A DNA stretch of 64,000 nt from positions 167,971-231,970 of the forward strand of contig NZ_JAHCMB010000148.1 in assembly GCF_019904155.1 (NCBI RefSeq), given 5' to 3'. Source of the stretch: Paenibacillus sinensis (GTDB lineage Bacteria; Bacillota; Bacilli; Paenibacillales; Paenibacillaceae). The notes beneath the pieces were generated by a model. It had not been told where the DNA came from, did not search any database, and saw only the letters and a program-made list of their open reading frames with translations. Below are positions 57,085 through 64,000 of this stretch, piece after piece; positions within the stretch are counted from its first letter, which is position 1, and each line of letters opens with the position of its first letter. The translations under genes and the position numbers were made by a program.

Positions 57085-58185
57085 CTACCTCCCGTTGGAT
57101 CTTGGTCTGCCCTTAATTTTATATACATAAGCCAACACTTCGGCAACCGCCTGGAACAGATCGGCGGGAACCGAGTCCCCGATCTCCGCCCGCTGAAACA
57201 GTGCCCGTGCAAGCGGCTTGTTTTCCATCGTAATAATGCCATGTTCCTTGGCCAGTTCACGAATGCGAAGCGCAACAAAATCCTGGCCTTTGGCCACAAT
57301 TTGCGGAGCTTCCATGGTTGAACCGTCATACTTCAGTGCGACTGCAAAGTGAGTCGGGTTGGTTATGATCACATCGGCCTTCGGAACTTCTTGCATCATT
57401 CGCTGCATGGCCATCCGGCGCTGACGTTCTCTGATCTTCCCTTTGATCTGCGGGTCGCCTTCCATGTTCTTGTATTCGTCTTTGACTTCCTGCTTGGTCA
57501 TCTTCAGACTTTTTTCATGTTCATAGCGCTGGTACATATAGTCCAGAACGGCCATAATCAGCAGTGCAGCTCCGATCTTGATTCCTAAATTTAGCATCAT
57601 TTTTGCAGCAAAGTGCATAATGGCTTCAACATCCACATGGGAGAGTGCAAAAAACTCCTTTTTCTTTCCCCAAAGCGTGCTGTAGACGAGATAACCGATG
57701 ATAATCAATTTAAAAATCGATTTGAACATTTCCACCAAAGAACGCATGGAAAAAATGTTCTTCAAACCTTTGAGGGGGTTGAGCTTGCTGAATTTCGGCG
57801 TCAGCCCTTCACCGACCATCTTGAACCCGATCTGACTCACTTCGGAGATAAGAGCCAGGACCAGGGTAATCAGAAATAGCGGCGCCAATATGACCAGAAT
57901 CTGGATTCCGTACTGCCTCATCATGTTCAGCACATTGTCCGGGGTCACTTCCATCGTCAGCCTGTTCATCAGAATATCCCTGAACAAGGAAACGACACGT
58001 TCCTTTAAAAAGCCTCCGAAAATGAGCAAAGAGGATACCGCAGCAAGCAGAACAATAGCTCCGGACATCTCGTGGCTTTTGGCAACCTGACCTTTCTTCC
58101 GGGCATCTGTACGCTTTTTGGCGGTAGGTTTCTCCGTCTTGTCGCCGCCGAACATTTGAAGGTCGAATTGATACCGATTGCGCAT
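57085..58185 (-). CDS. flhB: flagellar export switch protein FlhB
   Basis: A 366-residue protein with four membrane helices and the autocleavage site NPTH (N276, ITNPTHFAVALKYDG). N-terminal DKTEKPTAKKRTDARKKGQV is characteristic. Self-cleavage switches export from hook to filament. I start it at ATG 58185, 5 bases after GGGAGG, which avoids a 41-base overlap with fliR. Confidence 0.96.
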   Translation of the reverse strand: MRNRYQFDLQMFGGDKTEKPTAKKRTDARKKGQVAKSHEMSGAIVLLAAVSSLLIFGGFLKERVVSLFRDILMNRLTMEVTPDNVLNMMRQYGIQILVILAPLFLITLVLALISEVSQIGFKMVGEGLTPKFSKLNPLKGLKNIFSMRSLVEMFKSIFKLIIIGYLVYSTLWGKKKEFFALSHVDVEAIMHFAAKMMLNLGIKIGAALLIMAVLDYMYQRYEHEKSLKMTKQEVKDEYKNMEGDPQIKGKIRERQRRMAMQRMMQEVPKADVIITNPTHFAVALKYDGSTMEAPQIVAKGQDFVALRIRELAKEHGIITMENKPLARALFQRAEIGDSVPADLFQAVAEVLAYVYKIKGRPRSNGR

Positions 58186-58204
58186 TCGTCCCTCCCAGTC
58201 CGGC

Positions 58205-58987
58205 TTAAGCGCCCATAATCGTAAGCAGATTGCGCATGGATTCAAACATGATGTTGAACAGATTTTGAAACAGAACAGCCATGGTCGGCATGAGCAGCAT
58301 GAGAAGAGCCAGACCGACTATGATTTTCAAGGGCACGCCTATGACAAAGACATTGTATTGAGGAGCGGTTCTTGCCAAGAAGGCGAGACCGATATCCGTC
58401 AGGAACAATGCGGTTACAAGGGGCGCCGACATTTGAAGCGCAAGCATGAATGCCTGTCCAAACGTACGAATAAGAAAATCCGACAGGCTGCCGTCCATCA
58501 TTTTCGAAAGTATTGAATTGTCTAAAGGAACCCAGTTATAGCTGCTGACAATGGCATCAATCAAATAGTGATGACCGTTCATTCCCAAGAAGAGCAATAA
58601 AGCGATCATATATTTGAAATTGCCTAGCAAAGGCGCTGACACGCCAGTCATCGGGTCAATAACATTCGCAATGGCGAAACCGATCTGCATATCAATAAAG
58701 GAACCGGCTGTCTGAATCATCATGAACATCAAGTATCCAATAAAACCAAGCAGCAGGCCGATCAGCACCTCACGGACAATCAGCAATACAAGGTTCAAAT
58801 CCTCTTGAACAACAATACCTGTTCCTCTGGCAGTGAAAACGACCAATGAAACAAAAAAAGACAGGCCTATCTTGAACGACATCGGAATGTTGCGTGAAGA
58901 AAACACGGGAACTACAACAAAAAAAGCTGTAATTCGACAAAAGATAAGCATAAAGACAGGTAGTCCCTGCAAAATGGAGTTTATCAT
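58205..58987 (-). CDS. fliR: flagellar export apparatus protein FliR
   Basis: A 260-residue membrane protein with about six hydrophobic segments and the typical FRITAFFVVVPVFSSRNIP and TGVSAPLLGN. With FliP and FliQ it forms the core of the export channel. No clear Shine-Dalgarno precedes the ATG, 4 bases after the fliQ stop, so translation is probably coupled. Confidence 0.95.
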   Translation of the reverse strand: MINSILQGLPVFMLIFCRITAFFVVVPVFSSRNIPMSFKIGLSFFVSLVVFTARGTGIVVQEDLNLVLLIVREVLIGLLLGFIGYLMFMMIQTAGSFIDMQIGFAIANVIDPMTGVSAPLLGNFKYMIALLLFLGMNGHHYLIDAIVSSYNWVPLDNSILSKMMDGSLSDFLIRTFGQAFMLALQMSAPLVTALFLTDIGLAFLARTAPQYNVFVIGVPLKIIVGLALLMLLMPTMAVLFQNLFNIMFESMRNLLTIMGA

Positions 58988-58991
58988 AACG

Positions 58992-59261
58992 TCAACCGAT
59001 GTACATATACAGATTTCCCAATATATGGGATGTGAAGTCGATAAGCTTGGTTAAAATCCATGGCCCGAACAAGAGCAAAGCCAGCAACACAGCCACGATC
59101 TTCGGAACAAAAGCCAGCGTCTGCTCCTGTATTTGAGTCGTGGCTTGAAAGATGCTGATAAGTAGTCCGACAACAAGGCCAAAAATGAGCATTGGCGCAC
59201 TTATTTCCAGCATCAAATATACCGCTTGGCCCGCAAGCCCGATTATAAACTCCGTACTCAT
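58992..59261 (-). CDS. fliQ: flagellar export apparatus protein FliQ
   Basis: An 89-residue protein with two membrane helices and the LISIFQATTQIQEQTLAFVPKI loop in frame. It is part of the FliPQR channel. The start ATG 59261 has AAGGAGG upstream. Confidence 0.95.
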   Translation of the reverse strand: MSTEFIIGLAGQAVYLMLEISAPMLIFGLVVGLLISIFQATTQIQEQTLAFVPKIVAVLLALLLFGPWILTKLIDFTSHILGNLYMYIG

Positions 59262-59282
59262 GGATATCGCCTCCTTCTTTCG

Positions 59283-60053
59283 TCAAGTGCCGTAGCTGAG
59301 AAGCAGCGACTTGACGACAAGATACCAGCCGTCTACAAGCACGAACAGCATGATTTTGAAAGGCAATGAGATCATAACCGGCGGAAGCATCATCATCCCC
59401 ATGGCCATCAGCGTACTGGACACAACCACATCGATAATTAGAAAAGGAATGAATATCAAGAATCCCATTTGAAAAGCCGTCTTCATCTCACTCATCGCAT
59501 AGGAAGGAATGAGAACTGTCAACGGGATATCCTTGTAAGTATTGGGCTTGTGCTCCCCTGTAAAGCCGTTATATTTCATGAACAGGAGCAGATCCTTCTC
59601 ATGCGTATACTTGAACATGAATTGCTTCATGGGGTCCTCAGCCTTCTTCAAAGCTTCCGTCTGCGTAATCTCGCCTTTGATATAAGGCTGAAGCGCAACC
59701 TGATTCACGGTCGACAGTGTAGGCGACATGATGAACAGCGTCAGAAACAGGGCCATCCCGACTAACACCTGGTTTGGCGGCATCTGCTGAGTGCCAAGCG
59801 ATGTCCGGACGAATCCGAGGACGATGACGATTCGAGTGAAGCTTGTCATCATCACCAGAAACGCGGGTGCGACGCTCAATACGGTAATAAGTAAAATAAT
59901 GGATACCGAGCTCGTCCCGCTCTGCGAGCCCTCTCCCCCAACCTGAATATCGATATTCGGAATCGGATCAGCTGCAGCCGCATGGATCGGTCGCAGAACC
60001 AGAATACTAATCAGACCGATAAGCAGGAAGGTGAGCAGAATTTTCTTCTTCAT
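59283..60053 (-). CDS. fliP: flagellar export apparatus protein FliP
   Basis: A 256-residue protein with a cleavable signal (about 1-27), then four membrane helices; the family stretch FTRIVIVLGFVRTSLGTQQMPPNQVL and the C-terminal LPPVMISLPFKIMLFVL are clear. It is the pentameric core of the export gate. Its ATG overlaps the fliO stop (ATGA). Confidence 0.96.
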   Translation of the reverse strand: MKKKILLTFLLIGLISILVLRPIHAAAADPIPNIDIQVGGEGSQSGTSSVSIILLITVLSVAPAFLVMMTSFTRIVIVLGFVRTSLGTQQMPPNQVLVGMALFLTLFIMSPTLSTVNQVALQPYIKGEITQTEALKKAEDPMKQFMFKYTHEKDLLLFMKYNGFTGEHKPNTYKDIPLTVLIPSYAMSEMKTAFQMGFLIFIPFLIIDVVVSSTLMAMGMMMLPPVMISLPFKIMLFVLVDGWYLVVKSLLLSYGT

Positions 60054-60574
60054 GTCTCCTCCTGCCTGTTCTTCTTGTCATCCTCGTCCAACAGCTCTTC
60101 TAATTCCTTCTTTCGGTCGGGAGCGGAGCGCAGTTTGGATTGAAGCATTTCGTAGAACGAAGTGTTATCGTTCAGGTTAATTTCCTCCGACGACACCTTG
60201 CCCTGAAACTTCCCTTTCAGTTTATCTCCGACAGTCTTGATTAAACTTCCGGCAGATGTGGACTGTTCTTCGAATGCCGCCATTATGACCGCCGCTTCCT
60301 CGGGATCGGTTATTTTGTCCAACATGGTGACATTTTCTCCCACCCCGATGATATATAGGCTTTCGCCAATCTCAATGACCTGAAGCGATTTGCTGGGACC
60401 AAGTCCGACTGCTCCAAGAGTTCTTATGGACCGGTTGCTCATCCAGCTTTGATTACGCCGTCCAAGAAACCGGATGAGCAGCACGATAATGACAAGGATA
60501 ACAATGAGAACCAGGATTACATTGATTAAATTCAATGCTGTGCTTCCACCGTCAAAGCCAGAGTTGCTGGGCAT
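60050..60574 (-). CDS. fliO: flagellar assembly protein FliO (FliZ in B. subtilis)
   Basis: A 174-residue protein with one membrane helix (about 15-36), a FliO core (LGAVGLGPSKSLQVIEIGESLYIIGVGENV in frame) and a charged C-terminus (about 145-174). FliO assists FliP assembly. It lies between cheY and fliP, as in Bacillus. Confidence 0.9.
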   Translation of the reverse strand: MPSNSGFDGGSTALNLINVILVLIVILVIIVLLIRFLGRRNQSWMSNRSIRTLGAVGLGPSKSLQVIEIGESLYIIGVGENVTMLDKITDPEEAAVIMAAFEEQSTSAGSLIKTVGDKLKGKFQGKVSSEEINLNDNTSFYEMLQSKLRSAPDRKKELEELLDEDDKKNRQEET

Positions 60575-60583
60575 GGAAAGCTC

Positions 60584-60949
60584 CTAAACGCCGAGCGTTT
60601 TGTTAATGGCTTCGATAACGCGGTCAGCTTGGAAAGGCTTGACGATAAAGTCCTTGGCACCGGCTTGAATGGCGTCGATTACCATCGCCTGCTGACCCAT
60701 AGCGGAGCACATGATGACCTTCGCGTTGGCGTCAACTTTTTTAATTTCCTTCAAAGCGGCGATGCCATCCATTTCAGGCATTGTAATATCCATTGTAATC
60801 AAGTCGGGACGCAGTTCTTTGAATTTCTCAATCGCTTGGGAACCGTCCTGGGCTTCTCCTACCACTTCAAACCCGTTCTTGGACAAAATATCGCGAATCA
60901 TCATTCTCATAAAAGCAGCATCGTCTACGATTAAAATTCGGTTAGCCAT
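60584..60949 (-). CDS. cheY: chemotaxis response regulator CheY
   Basis: A 121-residue single receiver domain with D9/D10, phosphoacceptor D54 (LITMDITMPEMDG), the Ser/Thr at SAMGQQ and Lys in FIVKPFQ. Phospho-CheY binds FliM and FliY at the motor switch. It is located between fliY and fliO. Confidence 0.96.
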   Translation of the reverse strand: MANRILIVDDAAFMRMMIRDILSKNGFEVVGEAQDGSQAIEKFKELRPDLITMDITMPEMDGIAALKEIKKVDANAKVIMCSAMGQQAMVIDAIQAGAKDFIVKPFQADRVIEAINKTLGV

Positions 60950-60975
60950 TTAAGAAAATCCTCCCTAATTTTTGC

Positions 60976-62265
60976 TTATTGTAATTTTTGCATCCGGTCC
61001 CATTGGCTTACAATATCCGTTACGCGAACCCCGAAGTTCTCGTCGATTACCACTACTTCACCTTTGGCAATCAGCTTGTTGTTCACCAGGATATCTACAG
61101 GCTCGCCGGCGAGCTTATCCAGCTCGATGATTGAGCCTTGAGACATTTCAAGAATATCCTTAATTTGCTTCTGGGTCCTTCCTAATTCTACGGTGACCTT
61201 CAGGGGAATGTCCATCAATAAGTTTAAATTATTTTCGTCTACGTTGCCGTACACGTTCCCGTTCAAATTGCCAAACTGCACCGGCTGTACATTTACGTTC
61301 CGGCTTGGCGGTGCGGCGGGAGGAGGGGTCTGCGCAGCTTGCGGATAAGGCGTCGCTTGCGGCGGCATTCCGTATGGCGGCATCCCTCCGGGCATTCCGT
61401 AAGGCGGCGTTCCATACGGCGGATAATAATAACCGCCTTCAGGCATTCCCGGATACGGAGGCTGCCCTTGCGGAGGCGTCTGAGCTTCAGGCGCGTTTGC
61501 TTGCGGCGTCTGCTGCGCAGGAGCCTGTGCCGGCTGTGAAGGCGCCGGAGGTGCTTCGACCGCAGCGGCCGGTTCCTCACTGGCTGCATCTCCGATCAGC
61601 ATAGATACCATGTTCTTGGAGAAAGCAACTGGCAGAAGCTGCATGATGGTGGAATCGATCAAATCCCCGATGGTGAGGCGGAACGAGATTTTGATCAATG
61701 TCTCCTCTTCAGGAAGACTTCCAACCCCTTCTCCGCTTGACATATTCAAGATATCAATGCCTGGAGGCGAGATATTGACGAACCGGTTAAAGATCGTAGA
61801 CATCGAGGTAGCGGACGAACCCATCATCTGGTTCATCGCTTCCTGGACCGCACTGATGTGAATCTCGTTCAGTTCCTCATCCTTTGGTTCACCGTTTCCT
61901 CCGAGCATGAGATCCGCAATAACTTGAGCATCGCGGATTTTAATTACAAGGGAGTTGATTCCCTGGAAGCCATCAACATATTGAACATGTACGGCAACAT
62001 GCGGCTTGGGAAAAGCCACTTCAAATTCACTCCGTGTAATAATCGAAACCTGCGGTGTTGTAATATCTACTTTTTTACCCAGCAGGGTAGATAAAGCTGT
62101 AGCCGCGCTGCCAAAGGTGATATTCCCGATTTCACCCAATGCGTCCTGTTCAAAAGGCGTCAGAAAGTCATCCACAGTCTTCGCAGCTGGCGCATCTGAA
62201 CCCTCGGCCGATTGTTTTAAAAGAGCGTCGATTTCTTCCTGGGATAAATAGTCCTTACTCGTCAA
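60976..62265 (-). CDS. fliY: flagellar motor switch phosphatase FliY
   Basis: A 429-residue protein: an N-terminal CheY-binding helix (LSQEEIDALLKQ), a CheC-like phosphatase domain with two motifs (DALGEIGNITFGSAATALS, about 42-60; ISAVQEAMNQMMGSSATSMS, about 137-157), a repetitive Pro/Gly/Tyr/Gln linker (about 231-320) and a C-terminal FliN/SpoA domain (about 335-425). It is both part of the C-ring and a CheY-P phosphatase. I start it at TTG 62265, 9 bases after GGAG and inside the fliM 3' end; the longer frame also reads open from 62298. Confidence 0.93.
   Translation of the reverse strand: MTSKDYLSQEEIDALLKQSAEGSDAPAAKTVDDFLTPFEQDALGEIGNITFGSAATALSTLLGKKVDITTPQVSIITRSEFEVAFPKPHVAVHVQYVDGFQGINSLVIKIRDAQVIADLMLGGNGEPKDEELNEIHISAVQEAMNQMMGSSATSMSTIFNRFVNISPPGIDILNMSSGEGVGSLPEEETLIKISFRLTIGDLIDSTIMQLLPVAFSKNMVSMLIGDAASEEPAAAVEAPPAPSQPAQAPAQQTPQANAPEAQTPPQGQPPYPGMPEGGYYYPPYGTPPYGMPGGMPPYGMPPQATPYPQAAQTPPPAAPPSRNVNVQPVQFGNLNGNVYGNVDENNLNLLMDIPLKVTVELGRTQKQIKDILEMSQGSIIELDKLAGEPVDILVNNKLIAKGEVVVIDENFGVRVTDIVSQWDRMQKLQ
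61306..61575 (-). repeat. low-complexity PYG/Gln-rich linker in fliY
   Basis: About 90 codons of Ala/Pro/Gln followed by repeated PPYG(T/M)P units link the CheC-like and FliN domains. The frame is intact. Confidence 0.7.
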
Positions 62266-63253
62266 GCTCTTCAACTCCTTCATTGACAATCTCGTCAATC
62301 TGTACAGCGACCCGGTCTTTGACTACTCCCGGGCTTCCGATAAACTTCAGCCTGTCGCCAACCTTAACCGACAAACCGGTTTCAACAGTCCGGTTCAGTG
62401 AAATCACGTCGCCTATGCCCAGACCCAAAAACTCGGAGACTGATATTTTCGACTCGCCAAGCTCTGCTACGATTGGAAGCTGCGCTCTCGTTACGTTGGT
62501 ACGAATGGCTTGAATTTCTTCATCGTCTCTCGTCTTCTTCTCGGAGACAAACCATTGATGCACCGAGAGTCTTGCCATAATCGGCTCAAGTACAACATGT
62601 GGAATACAAAGGTTGATCATGCCGGTCGTATCCCCGATCTTCGTGCTGAGGGATATCAGGGCAATGGTCTCATTGGGGGACACAATCTGCATAAACTGCG
62701 GATTGGTCTCAAGAGCCTCCAAACGCGGCTCAATATCCAGAACGGTCTTCCACGCCTCCTGAAGGCTTTCAAAGCAACGGCTAAATATGCGCTCCATTAT
62801 GGTCGTTTCGATCTCGGTCAGGGTGTTTACCTTGGTAGGTGCGGTTCCAATTCCGCCCAACAGCCTGTCCAGCATGGCAAAGGCGATATTGGGGTGAACC
62901 TCCATAACCATTCGGCCTTCCAAAGGCTCAGCCTCAAAGATGTTCAATATCGTCATCTTGGGGATGGAACGGATGAATTCATCATAAGGCAGCTGTTCGA
63001 CCTGGACCACATTGATCTGAACAAACGTCCGCAGCTGCGCTGAAAAATACGTCGTAAGATACCGGGCGAAGTTCTCATGAATCCGAGTGAGGCTTCGAAT
63101 ATGATCCTTAGAGAAACGCAATGCCCGTTTGAAATCATAGGAGCGGATTTTTCGCTGAGTTTCTTCTTTTTTTAGTTCGTCTGCGTCCATCTCGCCGGAT
63201 GAAAGGGCGGCAAGCAGAGCGTCAATTTCATTTTGTGACAGTACATCAACCAC
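62255..63253 (-). CDS. fliM: flagellar motor switch protein FliM
   Basis: A 332-residue switch protein: N-terminal CheY-P-binding motif LSQNEIDALLAAL, middle CheC-like domain with GGIG in LDRLLGGIGTAP, and a C-terminal SpoA domain (about 255-325). It forms the middle of the C-ring. Its 3' end overlaps the preferred fliY start by 11 bases. Confidence 0.96.
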   Translation of the reverse strand: MVDVLSQNEIDALLAALSSGEMDADELKKEETQRKIRSYDFKRALRFSKDHIRSLTRIHENFARYLTTYFSAQLRTFVQINVVQVEQLPYDEFIRSIPKMTILNIFEAEPLEGRMVMEVHPNIAFAMLDRLLGGIGTAPTKVNTLTEIETTIMERIFSRCFESLQEAWKTVLDIEPRLEALETNPQFMQIVSPNETIALISLSTKIGDTTGMINLCIPHVVLEPIMARLSVHQWFVSEKKTRDDEEIQAIRTNVTRAQLPIVAELGESKISVSEFLGLGIGDVISLNRTVETGLSVKVGDRLKFIGSPGVVKDRVAVQIDEIVNEGVEELDE

Positions 63254-63283
63254 TCAATCACCCCCTTGACTGCTGTAATCACA

Positions 63284-63754
63284 TTACATGGATGCCAATA
63301 TATAATTGGTTATTTCTACCTGAGTTAGCTTACCCTCGGGCAGAGTCTTATTGATTTGATTAAGCAGCTTGCTGCACAGCTGATCCTTGCCTGCGGCTCC
63401 GTTAAGTTCCTGTGGCTTAACATCAGCCAGCGTCTTGATAATCAGCGGTTTGATTTTGATATCCTTGATTTTCTCAAACTCTTCTTTCGCCTTTGCCGTG
63501 TCCAGCTGGAATGCGAAGTTTATTTGAACGATATAATCGGGGTCTGCGAGGTTAGTCTTGATCTCTGAGATTTCGGAAGTCAGCTCAACGATTTGATCGG
63601 CTGTCAAATTCTTGGTCTCGACCTGCTGAGCCACTTCATTTACAGGATTGTTGGTATCATCAGGAAATATTTTGTTCATTAACAGAAAAGCGGCGACCAC
63701 GATCAAAGTAATTGCGAGTAAAATCGTAATCAGCCAAGGCAGCATCTTTTTCAT
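63284..63754 (-). CDS. fliL: flagellar basal-body-associated protein FliL
   Basis: A 156-residue protein with an N-terminal membrane helix (about 7-28) and an extracellular FliL domain (VQINFAFQLDTAKAKEEFEKIKDIKIKPLII in frame). It stabilises the stator. Its start overlaps the flbD stop (ATGA). Confidence 0.94.
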   Translation of the reverse strand: MKKMLPWLITILLAITLIVVAAFLLMNKIFPDDTNNPVNEVAQQVETKNLTADQIVELTSEISEIKTNLADPDYIVQINFAFQLDTAKAKEEFEKIKDIKIKPLIIKTLADVKPQELNGAAGKDQLCSKLLNQINKTLPEGKLTQVEITNYILASM

Positions 63755-63975
63755 GAAAGCTCCTCCAGTGTTTGGACTTTAATGGTAGCGGAATACGCGC
63801 CGATATCCTTATTGTAGTCCCTGATTTTGGCTATAACTTCATCGACTTTTTCAAGAACAATCAGCCTTTTGCCCGTTACCAGCGTGATATAGGTGTCCGG
63901 GTTTTCCTCCACCATTTCTACCAGAAGGGCATTAAGCCACATTGGTGATCCGTTTAGTCGTGTTACCGAGATCAT
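63751..63975 (-). CDS. swrD: flagellar protein FlbD/SwrD
   Basis: A 74-residue FlbD-family protein (MISVTRLNGSPMWLNALLVE, VTGKRLIVLEKVDEV). SwrD of B. subtilis increases flagellar torque in swarming. The start is ATG 63975, 6 bases after AGGAGG. The remaining 25 bases of the window end the upstream gene region (probably flgG) and are too short to name. Confidence 0.93.
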   Translation of the reverse strand: MISVTRLNGSPMWLNALLVEMVEENPDTYITLVTGKRLIVLEKVDEVIAKIRDYNKDIGAYSATIKVQTLEELS

Positions 63976-64000
63976 ACAAGGCCTCCTATGTCAGAAGAAG

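Overview
The window is a chromosomal segment of an endospore-forming, flagellated low-GC-lineage Gram-positive, most likely a Paenibacillus or close relative. The evidence is sporulation genes (dpaA/dpaB, sleB, spoIIIE, tepA), a Gram-positive PolC, diderm-free flagellar and chemotaxis genes of Bacillus type (fliY, cheC, cheD, sigD) and a gene order that follows the Bacillus subtilis ymfH-to-flgB region almost gene for gene. All 60 genes I call lie on the minus strand, so the biological reading direction is from base 64000 down to base 1. No tRNA, rRNA, CRISPR array, phage, insertion sequence or other mobile element was recognised.

Region by region, in transcription order. (1) 63975-43247: the 3' two thirds of a fla/che operon: flbD(swrD)-fliL-fliM-fliY-cheY-fliO-fliP-fliQ-fliR-flhB-flhA-flhF-flhG-cheB-cheA-cheW-cheC-cheD-(membrane protein)-sigD-fapA-like-(small protein)-(SwrB-like)-(MltG-LysM-like), closed by a strong terminator at 43201-43230. 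Many genes overlap by 1-14 bases, implying translational coupling. (2) 42987-34366: rpsB-tsf, then pyrH-frr-uppS-cdsA-dxr-rseP-proS: translation, ribosome recycling, isoprenoid and phospholipid precursors, and an intramembrane protease. (3) polC 34184-29859. (4) 29430-21166: rimP-nusA-rnpM-ylxQ-infB-rbfA-nrnA-truB-ribF, the classic nusA-infB cluster. (5) rpsO and pnp, each with its own candidate promoter and terminators. (6) 17993-12221: a YlxY-type deacetylase-like protein, an M16 peptidase, dut, a DUF1835-like protein and the dipicolinate synthase genes dpaA-dpaB. (7) 12025-7657: lysC(dapG)-dapA-rnjB, feeding dihydrodipicolinate to DpaAB and to lysine/peptidoglycan. (8) 7445-3701: tepA-ylzJ-spoIIIE. 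(9) sleB with a near-consensus sigma-G promoter. (10) ymfF and ymfH, the latter cut by the window edge.

Departures from the B. subtilis template are: asd is missing between dpaB and lysC and a 195-base hairpin-rich spacer stands there; ylxP and ymxH are missing; nrnA, dut, a DUF1835-type gene and sleB are present instead; proS is the short archaeal/eukaryotic-type enzyme. No wholly new multi-gene system is evident. The least explained signals are a three-copy nested-palindrome repeat family, a perfect 21-bp dyad upstream of rnjB, the dpaB-lysC spacer, and four poorly characterised small proteins around sigD. Several start codons were moved inward on the basis of Shine-Dalgarno sequences; this is stated in each entry.
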